Below, piece after piece: positions 28,441-41,595 of a DNA stretch of 64,000 nucleotides. Under the pieces are notes generated by a model, which ran no database searches, had not been told where the DNA came from, and was given only the letters and a program-made list of their open reading frames with translations. The stretch lies in assembly GCF_013240295.1 (NCBI RefSeq), contig NZ_JABETK010000001.1:992001-1056000 (forward strand), written 5' to 3'. The translations under genes and the position numbers were made by a program. This DNA is from Neoaquamicrobium sediminum. GTDB lineage: Bacteria > Pseudomonadota > Alphaproteobacteria > Rhizobiales > Rhizobiaceae. The first letter of the stretch is position 1. The number at the start of each line of letters is the position of its first letter.

Positions 28441-30228
28441 CTAAGCCGCCTCGGGCGACAATTCCCGCATGTTCAGCGGCACCGAGCGCAGCCGGTCCTT
28501 GTCGTCCAACAGGCCGCTGGCGCGCAGGAGCGAGGCAAAGCGGCCATTGTCGCGCGCGGCAAGTTCGTTGAAGCCGCCCATCTCAACGATCCGTCCGCGA
28601 TCCATGAAGATCACGAGGTCGGCGTCGCAGACGGTCGACAGCCGGTGCGCGATGACGAAGGTGGTGCGGTTGCGCCGCAGGCGGTCGATCGCCTCCTTGA
28701 CCTTGCCCTCCGTCTCGACGTCGAGCGCACTGGTCGCCTCGTCGAGCACCAGGATCGGCGCATCCTTGAGCACGGCGCGCGCGATCGCGATGCGCTGACG
28801 CTCGCCGCCGGAAAGCTGGGAGCCGCGCTCGCCGACCACAGTATCGTAGCCTTCGCTCTTGGCGAGGATGAAGTCCTGCGCGGCCGCCGCGAGCGACGCC
28901 TCGTGGACCTCGTGGTAGCCGGCATCGGCGCGGCCGAGGCGGATATTTTCCTCGATCGTGCGATTTAGCAGCCCCGCATCCTGGAACACTGTCGCAATCT
29001 GGTCGCGCAGCGATTTGCGCGTCACGGTGCGCGTATCGATGCCGTCGACGCGGATCGAGCCGGACTTCGGATCGAAGACGCGCTGCAGGAGGTTGATGAG
29101 GGTCGTCTTGCCGGCGCCCGTGGGGCCGACGATGGCCACCGTCTGACCGGCCGCAACGCTAAACGAGATGTTCTGAACGCCCTCGCCCGAATCCGGGAAC
29201 TGGAAACACACGTCGTCGAAAACCACGTCGCCGCGCACCCGCTCGATCGGACGGGTGCCCATCGGCTCGCTGCGTTCGCCCACGGCATCTTCGAGCGCAT
29301 AGAAGGGTTCCAGCTTGGCACGGGCCTCGAAGACCTGATTGACGAAGCCCGTCACCTGGTCGAGCCGGCCGATAAGGAGCGTCGCGAAGCCTGCAAAGGC
29401 AACGATGTCGCCGATGCGCAGGTGGCCGCGCTGAACGAGGATCGCGCCGATGACCAGAACCACCATCATCGAGATCGTGGCCGACAGGCGCTGCAGGGCG
29501 CTGGCTACAGCCCACCAGTTCAAGACCGGGAACTGCGCACCGATCAGCTCGTCCGTGTAGCGGCGTAGCGCGGCAGCTTCATCCGCAAGCCGGCCGTAGC
29601 TCTGCAGCACCGAGACGTTGCTGATCGAGTCGCTGACATGCGCGAAGACCTGATGATAATGCTGCTCGACCTGCGCCTGACCGTCCTTGGTGCGCGCCAT
29701 CACCGCGCGGCTGATCGCGACGTAGGACGCGCCGAGGCAGAGCAGGACGCCAGCCATCCGCCAGTCGAGCGTCAGCGCCGTGGGGATCAGCAGCAGCAGG
29801 GCAACGGCCGTCGCCAGGTGCTGGCGCATGAATTCGAGCCATAACGAGAACAACGTTTCCATCGCGCGCAGCAGCGTGTGCAGCGAATGCGAGGTGCCGT
29901 GGCGGTGGTGCCAGGACAGCGGCATCGAGATGACCTTCTCGAAGGACTCGCCCAGCACGTCGACGCGCCGCTTATGCGCCAGCCTGTCTGCGCCGCGTGC
30001 GACGAGAACGAAGGCCACGATGTTGAATGCGCCCAGCGCGGCCCATGCCCCGACCTGGAATGCGATGTTTTCTTCCTGCGAGATGGCCTCGATGATGCGG
30101 CCGAACAGAATGGGCTCGGCGATCATGGCGATCGCGAGCGCCACATTGGCAAGGCTGATGACTGCCACCCGCTGCCTTTCGGCGGCGAGGTAGCTCATGG
30201 CCCTCCAGTAAATTGACAGAAGTGACAA
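28441..30228 (-). CDS. ndvA: Cyclic beta-1,2-glucan ABC exporter NdvA
   Basis: Inner-membrane half-transporter (membrane domain plus ATPase) that moves cyclic glucan to the periplasm. The 595-residue protein has six membrane segments in the first 310 residues, Walker [10 protein letters not shown] (near 366), signature [14 protein letters not shown] (near 471), Walker [12 protein letters not shown] (near 494) and IAHRLST. It shows the NdvA-type start SLLSIYW. The first codon is TTG at 30228 by homology; an ATG at 30198 with GGAGG three bases before it is the alternative. ndvB lies 234 bases upstream on the same strand. Length agrees with rhizobial NdvA. Confidence 0.93.
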   Translation of the reverse strand: MSLLSIYWRAMSYLAAERQRVAVISLANVALAIAMIAEPILFGRIIEAISQEENIAFQVGAWAALGAFNIVAFVLVARGADRLAHKRRVDVLGESFEKVISMPLSWHHRHGTSHSLHTLLRAMETLFSLWLEFMRQHLATAVALLLLIPTALTLDWRMAGVLLCLGASYVAISRAVMARTKDGQAQVEQHYHQVFAHVSDSISNVSVLQSYGRLADEAAALRRYTDELIGAQFPVLNWWAVASALQRLSATISMMVVLVIGAILVQRGHLRIGDIVAFAGFATLLIGRLDQVTGFVNQVFEARAKLEPFYALEDAVGERSEPMGTRPIERVRGDVVFDDVCFQFPDSGEGVQNISFSVAAGQTVAIVGPTGAGKTTLINLLQRVFDPKSGSIRVDGIDTRTVTRKSLRDQIATVFQDAGLLNRTIEENIRLGRADAGYHEVHEASLAAAAQDFILAKSEGYDTVVGERGSQLSGGERQRIAIARAVLKDAPILVLDEATSALDVETEGKVKEAIDRLRRNRTTFVIAHRLSTVCDADLVIFMDRGRIVEMGGFNELAARDNGRFASLLRASGLLDDKDRLRSVPLNMRELSPEAA

Positions 30229-30403
30229 ACGGAACCCCGTTTTTGTTGCAGTGCACCATGCACGCGGTGACGCTATGCCTCGCCGCGATTTACATCAATG
30301 GGCTGCGCGCGATTCCGTTGCCTTGTTTGTGTCAACAAGAGCGACAGAAAGTTACCTTTCGTGATCTTGTAACAGACTGAAATATAATAAAAAATGGCGG
30401 AGC

Positions 30404-30439
30404 GGTGACGAAAGCCGGGCGTCACCGTGTGCGCCCGGC
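30404..30439. repeat. Overlapping inverted repeats downstream of ndvB
   Basis: Two mutually exclusive stems share bases: GGTGACG (30404-30410) with CGTCACC (30420-30426), and GCCGGGCG (30414-30421) with CGCCCGGC (30432-30439). They lie between ndvB and ndvA; on the minus strand the region after the outer stem is T-rich (30380-30400). They may act as an ndvB terminator or attenuator ahead of ndvA. Confidence 0.5.
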
Positions 30440-30462
30440 GATCCTTCCATGCTGCAAGTGCG

Positions 30463-33400
30463 TCAGACCACCGTCACAACGACTTCATAGTCACCGTCCT
30501 TGACCGGAATTTGCGTCTTCGTCCGCTTCCCGTTGAGCGTCATTTCGGCCTTTGCGCCCCGCTTCACCGTGATGTGCAAACGGGCATTGCCGAGCCGTAG
30601 CCGAGTCTCGAATCCGTCCCATGACGAAGGCAGCGACGGCTCGACGAACAGCCTGTCGCCCTCGCGGCGGATGCCGAGTATCGCCTCCACTGCGGCACGG
30701 TAGAGCCAGCCCGCCGAACCCGTGTACCAGGTCCAGCCCCCTCGCCCGGCCTTTTCGCCTTGCGAATAGATGTCGGCCGCCACCACATAGGGCTCGACCC
30801 TGTATCGCTCGGCCTCGGCCTCGTCCGGCGCGTGGTTCACCGGATTGAGCATCGAAAAAACGCGATAGGCCTCGTCGGCGCGGCCAAGTTTCGCCAGCGC
30901 AACCACCAGCCAAGTCGCGGCGTGGGTATATTGCCCACCATTCTCGCGCACGCCGGGCGGGTAGCTCTTGATGTAGCCCGGTTCCTTCTCGGTGTTCTCG
31001 AAGGGCGGGTCGAAGAGCCTCACGATCTTGAGATCGTCATCGGCCAGCAGTTCCATGACCTTGTCGATGGCCTGCGACGCCCTTGCCGGGTCGGCGCCTT
31101 CCGACATCACCGCCCAGGACTGGGCAATCGAGTCGATGCGGCATTCGTCCGACTGCGCGGAGCCGAGCGGCGTGCCGTCGTCATAGGTTTCGCGGCGATA
31201 CCACTGCCCGTCCCAGCCAGCGTCTTCCAGGGCCTTGCCGAGTTTTCCGGCATGCTGCCGCCACGCCTGAGCGCGCGCTTCATCGCCACGCTCGATGGCT
31301 AGCGGCTCGAAATCGCGCAGCGCCTTGAGCAGGAACCAGCCCAGCCAGACGCTGGTGCCCCGCCCCTCCTCGCCGACGCGGTTCATGCCGTCGTTCCAGT
31401 CGCCACCGAGGATCAGCGGCAAGCCATTCTCGCCGGTGCGCTGCACCGCGAGATCGAGCGCGCGCGCGCAATGTTCGTACAGCGTAGCCGCCTCACGTGA
31501 AGTCTCGGGCGTGAAGAAGGCGTCGTGTTCGCCTTCCTTCAGCGGCGGCCCCTCGATGAAGCGGATCTGTTCGTCCAGTACCGCGCGGTCGCCGGTCACG
31601 CTCACATAATGATGCGTTCCATAAGCGAGCCAGACGACGTCGTCGGAGATGATGGTGCGCACGCCCGCGCCGCTGCGCGGCAGCCACCAATGCTGCACGT
31701 CACCTTCTTTGAACTGCCGCCCCGCCGCGTTGACGATCTGGGCGCGAGCGAGCGCGGGATCGTGAAGCAGCAGGGCAAGCGTGTCCTGCAACTGGTCGCG
31801 GAAGCCGAACGCGCCACTCGCCTGATAGAAGGCGGATCGCGCCCGGATACGGCAGGCCAGGCTCTGATAAGGCAGCCAGGTGTTGACCATCGCATTGAAG
31901 GCGGGGTCAGGCGTTTCCACCTGCAGCGCATCGGAAAATTCCGCCCACGCAGTGCCGTTCGCGTCCATGCGGCTCTCGAAATCGGTCTCCAGATGCCGTT
32001 TCGCGAGCAAAGACACCTCGATGGCCGAGGAGGCGTCGCCGAGGATGACGTGCAGGTCGGCCGTTTCGCCCGCGCCGATCATCACGTCGCACGCGATCGC
32101 GGCGCATGGGTCGCGCCCCGCTTCCACTGTGCCGGAGAGGTCCAGCCCCCGCCGCACGGCAACGGGACTGACCGTGGAGCCGCCGGCCCCAAGGAATTCG
32201 GTCCGGTCGCAGGTGTAGGTCACTGCCTTGCCATCGGTGACGAGGAAGGCGGTGCGCTCGCCGTAATCGAGGCTGTAGGGGTTATGTGCCATCAGCGCGC
32301 CGGTTGTCCCGTCGCGTGCCGGAACGATGAAGGGGGCGGAGCGCGCACGGTTATTGCCCATCAGCCATTCGGCATAGGCATAGACGCGCAGCTTGGCGTT
32401 GCCGGTTCCGTGGTTCGTGAGCCGCAGGCGCTGCACCTTGACCGGATCGTTCGGGTCGACGAGCTGCGTCAGTTCCGCGCTGAGCGCGCCCCTGCGCGCA
32501 TGGAAGCTCGAGACCCCCGGCGCGTGGCGCGCTTCGTAGACAATCGACGGATCGCGCAGCACACAGGCTTGCGGCGAAAACGCTTCACCGGTCTCCATGT
32601 CGCGAATGTAGAACGCCTCGCCCGGTCGGTTGGTAACCGGGTCGTTCGACCACGGCGTCAACTGGAAGTCGCGGCTGTTGCGGCTCCAGGTGAACGAGGC
32701 GCCCTCGCTCGAAGTATGGAAGCCGAATTCGGGGTTTGCGATCACGTTGATCCAGGGCTGCGGCGTCGCGCGGTTGCCGGAGAGCCGGACGACATATTCG
32801 CGCCCATGATCCGCGAAACCGCCGAACCCGTTCCAGAAGGACAGGTCCTCGCCGTCCACCTCCGCGGCAACCGCCTTGTTGTCGTTGCCCGGCGACGGCT
32901 CGCGAACGGGCAGCGGCCTGCGTGTCGTTTCAGCCTCCCGCGCTGCGGTCTCCGCCGCCAGCGCGGTCTGCTCGGCCCGCTCGATCTGATCGAGGATCGG
33001 GCCGTTGCGGGTGTGCATCACAACACGCGCAGCCGAAAGAAGCGTGCGATAGGAGGTGTCGTCCATCAGGTCGCGGCGCACGGCGAAGATATGCTGGCGC
33101 GGCCCGAGCTCGCGGCCGCGCATGCGGGCATTGTCGCACAGCAGCTCGATCGCCTGTTGCAGGTCCTGCACGTAGGACGAGGCCTGCTCGTTGACGATCA
33201 CCAGATCGGCCAGCAGCCCGTGGGCGCGCATGTATTCCTGCATGCGAAGCGCAGTCGCGACAATCTCGAGATCGGCGACGTCGCCGATGCGCAACGCGAA
33301 GATCGGGAAGTCGCCCGAAATCGCCATCGGCCAAAGCGCCGACTGGCGGCCGAGGCCGGCCGAGATGGTCTCTGCCGGTGCACGCAACGTCGGGTCCGGA

Positions 33401-36400
33401 TAAAGCAGGCGGCTTGCGAGCTTCTGCACCCCGGCGGCTTCGGCAAGGCTGAGCCCCACATGGCGCGTCTGCACCTGCGAACGCGTCCAAGCCAGCATCG
33501 CCTGCCGGCGGAAACTGTCGGGGTGCAGGAAGCGCTTCATTTCCTGCTCGACATCGGGGCGGTTCGCGGCGACGACCGTCCAGAAGGTCAGCATTACCTT
33601 CTTGCGCGCCGGCACCCTCACGCGCGCACGCAGCGCCATGACGGGGTCCAGCACATGACCGGCCGAGCCGGAGAGCCTGGCGCCGGCATCGAAGGCAGCG
33701 GCGTTGGCGATCGACCGGCCGCGCCCGATGAAGGTGCGCCGGTCCGTCTCCGCCTCGACATCGCGGGCAACGCCGACGCCGGAGGTCACGAAATGCGCGA
33801 GCGCGATCGATGGGTCACCGGACGAGCGCTTGCGGCGCTCCGCGAACACAGTCGCGCCATCCTCACCGCCGATCTCCGTCTTCACGAACATCTTGGAGAA
33901 CGCCGGGTGCGCGGTGTCGGCCGCCTCGAAGGCCAAGGCCAGCTCGGCGAAGGACGTCACGTCGATATGGCGATCCTGATCGCCTTCGTTCCAGATCGTG
34001 AGGCGACGTGCCTCGCCATTGCCTTCGGAAACGACGACGCACTCGACCTCGGAGCGTAGCGTGCCAACGGTCTTGGTGAACACCGCCCGGTCGTCGCCGA
34101 AGAAGGCGCGGGTCGTTTCGCCCGGCATGCGTTTCGGCTCCGCCGTGGCCGACCACCAGTCGCCATTCTCGGGATCGCTCAGGAACAGGAACGTTCCGGT
34201 GCGGTCCTCGGTCGGATCGCCGTTCCAGCGCGTGATGGCGATCTCGTCGGCGCGGCTGTAGCCGGTACCCGTGCCGCTGACCATGACGTGATAGTGGCCG
34301 TTGGACATGAGATTGGTTGCGCGCATGCTGCGCAGGGGATCGAGGACGAGCCGCGAATCCGGACGTTCGTCGAGCACCTCCGGCTTGATCCGCTCGCCGG
34401 TCTCCGCGCGGATCGGCATTGCCGGGATTTCGCGCGGCGCCTTTTTTCCTGCAGTAAGAGCTCGGCGGATTCGATCACCGAGTCGGCGTGGAAAAGCGGT
34501 CGCGCATACGGCCTTCGAAGACGGCGTTGGCGACCGCGACAATCGACATGCCATGATGGTGCGCCATGAAGTTGTGCACCACTGCGTGGCGTTTGCCTTC
34601 GGGCACGCGCACGGCCGTGAAGTCGACCGCATCGTGATAGCCGTAGCGGCCGAGCGCCCCGAGCTTGCGCAGCCAGCGCAGGTTCTCGACGGCTTCGGCT
34701 GGCTTGAACTGCGCGGCAAGCAGGCTCGCATAAGGCGCGATCACGGTATCCTGCGCCAACCCACGCTTGAGGCCCAGGCCGGGGACACCGAAATTGGTGT
34801 ACTGATAGGTCATCTCGCGGTCGCGCGCGTGATAGGCCGCTTCGGATATGCCCCACGGCACCCGCTTCGAGCGGGCATATGACATCTGCTTCCTGATGAC
34901 GAGATTGCTGGTCTGGTTGAGGATGCCACCCAGCGGCTCCTTCATCACCAGCGGCGGCATCAGATACTCGAACATCGAGCCCGACCATGACAGCAGCGCG
35001 CCGTGGAAGCCGATCTCGGTGACGGGTCGGCCGAGACGGAACCAGTGCTCGGTCGGCAGATCGCCCTTGGCGATGCCGAAAAGGCTCGTCAGCCGCGCCT
35101 CGGAGGCAAGAAGGTCGTAGCAGGCTTCGTCGAGCTGGCGCTCTTCGATCCGGTAACCGATGGAAAGCAGCTTGCGGTCCTGCCGCAGCAGGAACGAGAA
35201 ATCCATCTCGAAGGCGAACTTGCGCGTGCGGTCGCGCAGCTGGATCAGCCGCTGCCGCAGCTTGCCGATGCCGGTTTCCTCGACATGCGAATCCGTCAGA
35301 TGGGCTTCGCAGGCCTTCTCCAGCTTCTCAGCCCAGAGCGCCAGGTCGCCGCTCGCCTGCGAGCCGATCTCTTCGTCGAGCGCCCTGGCAAGCTTGCGGA
35401 TGTCGGCCGCCAGCACGGTGAGGTTGATGGTGCGGATCGCCGCCGTCTCGGGTTCATCACGGATGGTGTTCACAGCCCGGCGCATGCCCTCGATGCGCTC
35501 GGCCAGACGTTGGCGCAGCGGCCGCAGCGCGCGACGGTCGTCGGGCAGCGCCGCCAGCTCCTCCTCGAGGATGGCCGCGACGTCGATGATGCCGCCGAAT
35601 TCGCCCTGCAGGTGTGCTGCGGGCGCGGCAGCCCAAAGGTCGCAGGCCGATGCGACGGCGACGAGGTGCCCCGCCAGATTGCCGCTGTCGACGGATGAGA
35701 CGTAGAGCGGATGCAACGGCCGCAGCGTGCGCGTGTCGTACCAGTTGTAGAGATGACCGCGGTAGCGTTCCATCTTCTCCATGGTGGACATGGTTCGGTC
35801 CAGACGGTCAATGGTTTCCGAAAGGCTGATCCAGCCGAAGTCGCGGGCGGACACCACGGACAGCATGTAGACGCCGATATTCGTCGGCGAGGTGCGGCCA
35901 GCCACGACCGGCACCGGCACCTCCTGGAAATTGTCCGGCGGCAGCATGTGGTGCTCGGCCGTCACGAAGGTCTCGAAGTAGAGCCATGTCCGCCGCGCGA
36001 TGGTGCGCAGGGTGGCCGCGTCCTCGGGGTCCACTTCCAGCCGATCCTCGGTCTCCGCCGACTGGCTGACCAGCCACGCGAAGGCCGGCGAGCCGGCCCA
36101 GAAGATCGCGAAGAACGCGGCAATCACCACACCGGTGGAACCGACCATCAACGGGATCGCAAGGCCAACCAGGGCTACCAACACCACGCCGCTCATGGCG
36201 CGATAATGGCCTCCAAGGCTCGCCTCCCAGGAACGCGCCGCCTGCGAGGCCGCCCGCCATTCCAGCAGATGCCGGCGGCTGACGAAAAGCCGATAGAGCG
36301 TGCGCACCACGGCATCACCCATCGACCAGGCGTGATGCGCCATCAGCACCACCTTGAGCGCAACCTGGGCGCTGGCAAAGGCGAAGTCGCGCGCGACGGC

Positions 36401-38982
36401 GGCGAAATGGTTCTTGAGCGTCGCCTCCGGGTCGCGCGGCAGGATCGAATCGACGATGCCGTAGGTGAGCGACAGGAACAGGCTCAGCACAAGAAGCGCC
36501 TGCCACTGGGCGGCTTGCGTGAAGGGCAGCAGGGTCCAGCCCGCTACCGACGCCGCGATCCAGAAGATCGGCGTCAGCGACCGGCGCAGATTGTCGATCA
36601 TCTTCCAACGCGAAAGACCGGGCACGCCCGAGCGCGGATTGAGTATCCACGGCAGAAGCTGCCAGTCGCCGCGCGCCCAGCGATGCTGGCGCGACTCGTC
36701 GACGAGATAGCGCGTTGGGTAATCCTCTATCAGCTCGACATCGGTCACCAGCGCCGCGCTGGCATAGCCACCCTCGATCAGGTCGTGGCTGAGGATCGTA
36801 TTCTCCGGGATGCGATCGCGGAGTGCGGCTTCCATCGCGTCGATGTGATAGAGCCCCTTGCCCGTGAAAGTGCCTTGATCGAACAGGTCCTGATAGACGT
36901 CGGAGACGGCGAAGACGTAGGGATCGATGCCACGGTTGGCAGAAAAGATGCGTTGGAAGAAGGACGCCTCGTCGCCGGTCGTCAGCGACGGCGTGATGCG
37001 CGGCTGCAGGATGCCGTGGCCGGAGGTCAGGCGCCGCGCCTTGGCGTCGATCACCGGGCGGTTGAGCGGATGTTCCAGCTTGCCGACCAGCTTGCCGACC
37101 GCGCCGCGCGTCATGCGCGTGTCGGCGTCGACCGTCATCACATATTCGATGTCCTGCGGCAGCGGGTCCGCGGGCGCGAAGAACGTCGTGTCATGGTCGC
37201 CGCGCAGCAGCGTGTTCAGCTCATGCAGCTTGCCGCGCTTGCGCTCCCAGCCCATCCAGCAGCTCTCGGCCTTGTTGTAGAGCCGCCGGCGGTGCAGCAG
37301 GTAGAAACGCGCATGGCCATCCTTCGGATAGCGCTCATTGAGCGCAGCGATCAGTTCGTGGGCGTGCTCGAGGAGAGCCAGATCAGCCGCGCTTTGCTCC
37401 GTCTGACTGTCGGACCAGTCGGACAGCACGGCGAAATGCAATTCCCCCATGTTTGCGAGGTAGTGCACTTCGAGATTGCGGACGGCTTCCTCGACATCGT
37501 CGCGGCTGCCGAACAAGACCGGCGCAACCACAAGCGTTCGCGCATACGCTGGAACGCCGTCCTTGTAGTCATAGCCGATCAGCCGCGTCGGCTTGACGAA
37601 GGTCGAGACCAGCGTGTTGAACAGGCCAACGGCCGCCTCGCTCGCCGGAAACGCAAAAAGCGCGACCAGCAACATCACCGCCCCTGTCGAAAGCCCGTAG
37701 TCGGCCAGCGCCACCGCACCAGCAGCGAGCAGCAGGCAGGTCACCAGCGCCACCGGCACGACTACACCCAGCCAGTCGCTCTTGCGGTAAATGCGATGGA
37801 GCCTCTCACCAAACGACGGGCTGTAACCCAGCGCACGCTCGAACTCCTGTCGCCGCGGCCCGACGAGAAAACAGCCCGCGTCGACGCCGGCGCCGCCGTT
37901 CGAACGGCATTCGCCCGCCGTCTCGGCCATGACGACAGCCTGCAGGGCAACCTCGTGCTCCTCACGCCCCGAACGTTTCGCCAGCTTTTCGACGGCGCGC
38001 GGTAGGCGTCGCGGGATGCAAAGTCCAGCTTCTCGAAATCCGTCCGCTCGCGCAGCAGACGGTCGATATGGCTGACCTCCTCGAACCACACCGTCCATTC
38101 GGTGTCGTCGATGAGGCGCAGGCCCTTGATGATGTTGCCGGTAGTGACATTGCCCGACGACAGGTTGGCGTGCTCGCCGAGCGTGATCTCCTCGGCGTCG
38201 CTGCCCGCCGCTTCCAGTTCGCCCTCCAGCCATGCCAGCGCCTTGCTGGAAACCTGCGAGCCGTCGCGCAGACGATGGAGTAGTTGTGTCGCGAATGTGC
38301 GGTCGCGGGCCTGCTGCGCATAGGCGCGCAGGATGTCGACGTCCTCGCCGCCCGGAACCAATGCCAGCTTGTCGGCCACCTGATTGGCCAGCACACGCAT
38401 ATCGCGCGCCTTGGCGACGCGAACCGCCAGCCGTCTCAGATTCTCCACCAGCACGAAGCGCAGCAGCGACGGCAGCGCCCAGAGCTCGCCGATGCGCAAC
38501 GGCTGCACTTCCTGGAAGCCGTCGACCAGCGCGCGGAAGCCGTCGACCGAGACCTCGCTGTCGGACTGCGCCACGTACAGCCATGCGATCGCCAGAACGC
38601 GCGGCACGCGCAGGTCCGGCATTTCGGGTAGCTGGCGATAGAAGCGCCGGGGCAGGTCGCGGCGGATGGCCGCGATCGCCTGTTCGATGACGTGCGAATT
38701 GTCGAGCAACCAGTTTGCGGCCGGCGTCACGCTCTCGCCATCGAGTTGCGCACGGTTCAGCACATGGACGACGGAGCGGATGCGCTCGGCGCTGTCCTTC
38801 GTACGGTCGCGCGGCTCGAAGGGCTCGATATCCTCGATATGTTCTCTGGCACCCTGCGCCAGCGCCGCGCCGAGCCGGCGCAGATCACCGTGATGGGCAA
38901 AAGGAGAGCGGATAGGCAGATCGCCCCCGCGAAACGAAAGCTTGTTGTCAGACCGAAGTGTCGGGTCTGCATGAACATTCAT
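30463..38982 (-). CDS. ndvB: Cyclic beta-1,2-glucan synthase NdvB, reading frame interrupted three times
   Basis: Giant inner-membrane enzyme that starts, elongates, length-controls and cyclises the glucan exported by NdvA. Repaired length is about 2,840 residues, as in rhizobial NdvB. Order: N-terminal region (1-420), membrane segments (about 425-480), GT84 domain with VDADTRM (near 618) and RWARGDWQ, further membrane segments to about 980, a DUF3131/glycoamylase-like domain (from RTWLYFETF near 1000), and a C-terminal GH94 phosphorylase part with GGDWNDGMN (near 2530) for length control. Breaks at 37994-38003, 34492-34495 (A4 run) and 34442-34447 (T6 run) each need one added base. Three broken sites in one gene fit the assembly-wide deletion pattern. 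Confidence 0.93.
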
Positions 38983-39368
38983 TGGGTATGAGCCCCCGGA
39001 TGGGATTTCGTCGACTTCCCGGCTGCCGGCCGGACGTATGCGGGATGCTCTTAAACCGATTATTGAGGCGATAGTTCCACGGGAGTTTCACTCTGCTCGA
39101 ACACATTATGTTGCAGCGCGAAACAACAGGCAGACAAGGTGTCCCACGCCCACCGTCCTTACAATGTCGACCGTCACTTTAATCTTCCGTGGCCCAGTAT
39201 TTCCGCATGGCGTCCCTGCAGCGTCACGATCGCCGAGTCAGGTTCACAAGCGCTGTCTGAGGCATCGGCACAGGCGCAGATGCAGCATCCATAAGACAGT
39301 GAACGCTTCATTAAAGCTTTAACTGTTTAAGATTGATCTGAAGAGTTCATCTGCGGCGAGGGGCCCCA
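38983..39368. other. Divergent intergenic region between ndvB and the chemoreceptor gene
   Basis: 386 bases with no supported gene; it should carry both promoters. The palindrome TTAAAGCTTTAA lies at 39311-39322, about 50 bases ahead of the chemoreceptor start, in an AT-rich patch. The only reading frame (39038-39322) is short, lacks a good start and looks non-coding. I see no clear sigma-70 pair. Confidence 0.4.
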
Positions 39369-41288
39369 ATGATAAGTCTTTTCAGATCTTCGATCGTCTA
39401 CCAGAGCGTGGCGGTCACCGTAGCGCTCATTTTTCTGACAACCGCCGCCATCGTCGGCGTCATGCACCACAATCTCAGGGCATCGGTGCTGCAGGATGCG
39501 TCGAGCGATGCACGCGACGCCGCCCGCACTATGGCCGTGCTGGCCGGCGTGTCGCTTTATGGTCTCAACGTTGAGATCGACGGAGAACATATCTCCGACC
39601 TCACGGCGACGAGCATACCGCCAATCGCCAATCACGACCTCGTCGACCGCACCGCGAACGCCATCGCCGGCGTCGCGACGGTGTTCCAGACGCAGGAAAA
39701 CGAATACCGCCGCGTCTCCACCAACGTCCTCAAGCAGGATGGCAGCCGCGCTGTCGGGACCACGCTTGCCCCGGACCATCCGGCACAGGCATTTCTTGCC
39801 AAAGGCGAGGCCTATTACGGAGAGGCCGTGCTGTTCGGGAAGGCCTATATGACGGGTTATGTGCCGGTGAAGAACGAAGCCGGCGCCAATGTCGGCATCC
39901 TGTTCATCGGCATTCCCATGGAAGTCTATTTCGCCAAGATCGACAGCATGCTTTTGCTGCTGACCGGCGTGGGCGCGGTGTGCCTGCTGGTCTTCGGGGC
40001 GGTGGCGTTCTTTGCAATGCGGGCGCTCATCCGCCCGATGGCGACGCTGACCGACTCGGTTCACCGGCTGGCTTCCGGCGACATGACCGCCGAAGCGCCC
40101 TACCAGGACAGGCAGAACGAGTTCGGCGCGATCGGCCGGGCGCTTGCCGTGTTCCGCGACAACGCACTGCAGAAGGAACGCGTCGAGGGCGAAAGCGCGC
40201 GCCAGCGTTCGGCATCGGAAGCGGAGCGCACCCGTAACGACGAGGAAAAACGCCAGACCGAGGCCGAAATCGCGGAAGCCGTCGATGCGCTTGCCACGTC
40301 GCTGGCAGCACTAGCACAGGGCGACCTGTCGCAGCGGATCGACACGCCCTTCACCGGCCGGCTCGAGCAGGTTCGGACCGACTACAACGCGTCGGTGGCG
40401 ACACTTCGCGAAACGCTCGGCGAAATCCGGCAGAACGCGAGGGCGATCAATTCCGGCTCGGAAGAAATCCGCAACGCCGCCGACGACATGTCGCGGCGTA
40501 CCGAGCGGCAGGCTGCTTCGGTGGAAGAAACGGCTGCCGCGCTTGAAGAAATCACGGCGACCGTTCGCGATTCATCGCGCCGTGCAGAGGAGGTCGGCGC
40601 CCTGGTGTCAAGAGCCACCAAAGATGCCCGCATCTCCGGCGAGACCGTGCAGAAGGCGGTTCACGCCATGACGCAGATCGACGCCTCCTCGCGCGAGATT
40701 TCCAGCATCATCGGCGTCATCGACGAGATCGCGTTCCAGACCAACCTTCTGGCGCTGAACGCGGGGGTCGAAGCCGCGCGAGCCGGCGAGGCCGGAAAGG
40801 GCTTCGCGGTGGTCGCCTCCGAGGTGCGTGCCCTTGCGCAGCGCTCGGCGGAGGCCGCCAAGGAGATCAAGGCGCTCATCATGACGTCGGCGCAACAGGT
40901 GCAGTCGGGCGTCCAGCTTGTCGGCGATACCGGCACGTCGCTGGACTCGATCGTCCGGGAGGTTGCCGAGATCAACGATCACATCGCGGCAATCGTCACC
41001 GCCGCGCGCGAGCAGTCGACCAGCCTCGCCGAGGTCAATTCGGCGGTGAACACGATCGACCAGGCCACGCAGCAGAACGCCGCCATGGCCGAGCAGTCGA
41101 CGGCGGCCAGCCATTCGCTGGCACGCGAGGCGCAGTCGCTCGAGGCCCTCGTCGCACGCTTCTCGCTCGAGGCCCACGAGGCCGCAGGTGCGGAGCTGGT
41201 CATGCTGCGCAATCCGCTGCACTCCGCCGGCAACGCCATGCGGCAGGCCGACAACGAAGACGCCGCCACTGCGGTCGGACACCGCTAG
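39369..41288 (+). CDS. Methyl-accepting chemotaxis protein with periplasmic Cache-type sensor
   Basis: Chemoreceptor of 639 residues: membrane segment 1 (about 12-32), a periplasmic single-Cache-like region (about 35-190), membrane segment 2 (about 195-220), HAMP (about 220-275), a second linker, and the MCP signalling domain. The hairpin tip [32 protein letters not shown] lies near residue 455. There is no C-terminal CheR-binding pentapeptide. The ligand is unknown. ATG follows GAGGGGCCCC. The gene is monocistronic, ended by a terminator at 41321-41344. Confidence 0.93.
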   Translation: MISLFRSSIVYQSVAVTVALIFLTTAAIVGVMHHNLRASVLQDASSDARDAARTMAVLAGVSLYGLNVEIDGEHISDLTATSIPPIANHDLVDRTANAIAGVATVFQTQENEYRRVSTNVLKQDGSRAVGTTLAPDHPAQAFLAKGEAYYGEAVLFGKAYMTGYVPVKNEAGANVGILFIGIPMEVYFAKIDSMLLLLTGVGAVCLLVFGAVAFFAMRALIRPMATLTDSVHRLASGDMTAEAPYQDRQNEFGAIGRALAVFRDNALQKERVEGESARQRSASEAERTRNDEEKRQTEAEIAEAVDALATSLAALAQGDLSQRIDTPFTGRLEQVRTDYNASVATLRETLGEIRQNARAINSGSEEIRNAADDMSRRTERQAASVEETAAALEEITATVRDSSRRAEEVGALVSRATKDARISGETVQKAVHAMTQIDASSREISSIIGVIDEIAFQTNLLALNAGVEAARAGEAGKGFAVVASEVRALAQRSAEAAKEIKALIMTSAQQVQSGVQLVGDTGTSLDSIVREVAEINDHIAAIVTAAREQSTSLAEVNSAVNTIDQATQQNAAMAEQSTAASHSLAREAQSLEALVARFSLEAHEAAGAELVMLRNPLHSAGNAMRQADNEDAATAVGHR

Positions 41289-41320
41289 CGAGCAGCTCGC
41301 ACCCTCCTTGACCGAACTCC

Positions 41321-41344
41321 AAGGCCGGCTGAAAAGCCGGCCTT
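41321..41344 (+). terminator. Terminator of the chemoreceptor gene
   Basis: AAGGCCGGCT (41321-41330) pairs perfectly with AGCCGGCCTT (41335-41344) around GAAA, a stable tetraloop. A short mixed T-rich stretch follows. Confidence 0.75.
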
Positions 41345-41595
41345 CGTCGTTTCCGTTGCGGCAACTCATATTTATTAGACTTTAGTTGAACATGATACGC
41401 GGAACGGTTCGTAACGCGCGTCACCGGGCAAGCGACGTATTTATACCAACTTGCCTTCCCCGCATCCTTGTGCATGGTTCTGGCAGACGCGGCGACAGAC
41501 CGCATCGGCCGGCAAACGGCCAGAGCGCTTCCCGGGAGGAGGGCTCATCACAAAGAACACGCCGGAAAGGCGCGAGCGATGAGTGTGAGGAACGT

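Noticed and set aside
30330..30335. A TTGACA box on the minus strand as the ndvA promoter
   Set aside because: No acceptable -10 box lies 15-19 bases downstream, so I do not list it as a promoter.
31525..34059. An 844-residue open frame antisense to the 3' half of ndvB
   Set aside because: Same reason: composition of a reverse-complement shadow, no start site, no recognisable domain.
35711..38005. A 764-residue open frame on the plus strand, antisense to ndvB
   Set aside because: Long antisense frames are expected in high-GC coding DNA. Its sequence is rich in Arg, His and Gln, has no domain pattern, and lies fully inside ndvB codons.
39038..39322. A 94-residue open frame between ndvB and the chemoreceptor
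   Set aside because: No ribosome binding site, no recognisable sequence, and it covers the expected promoter region.
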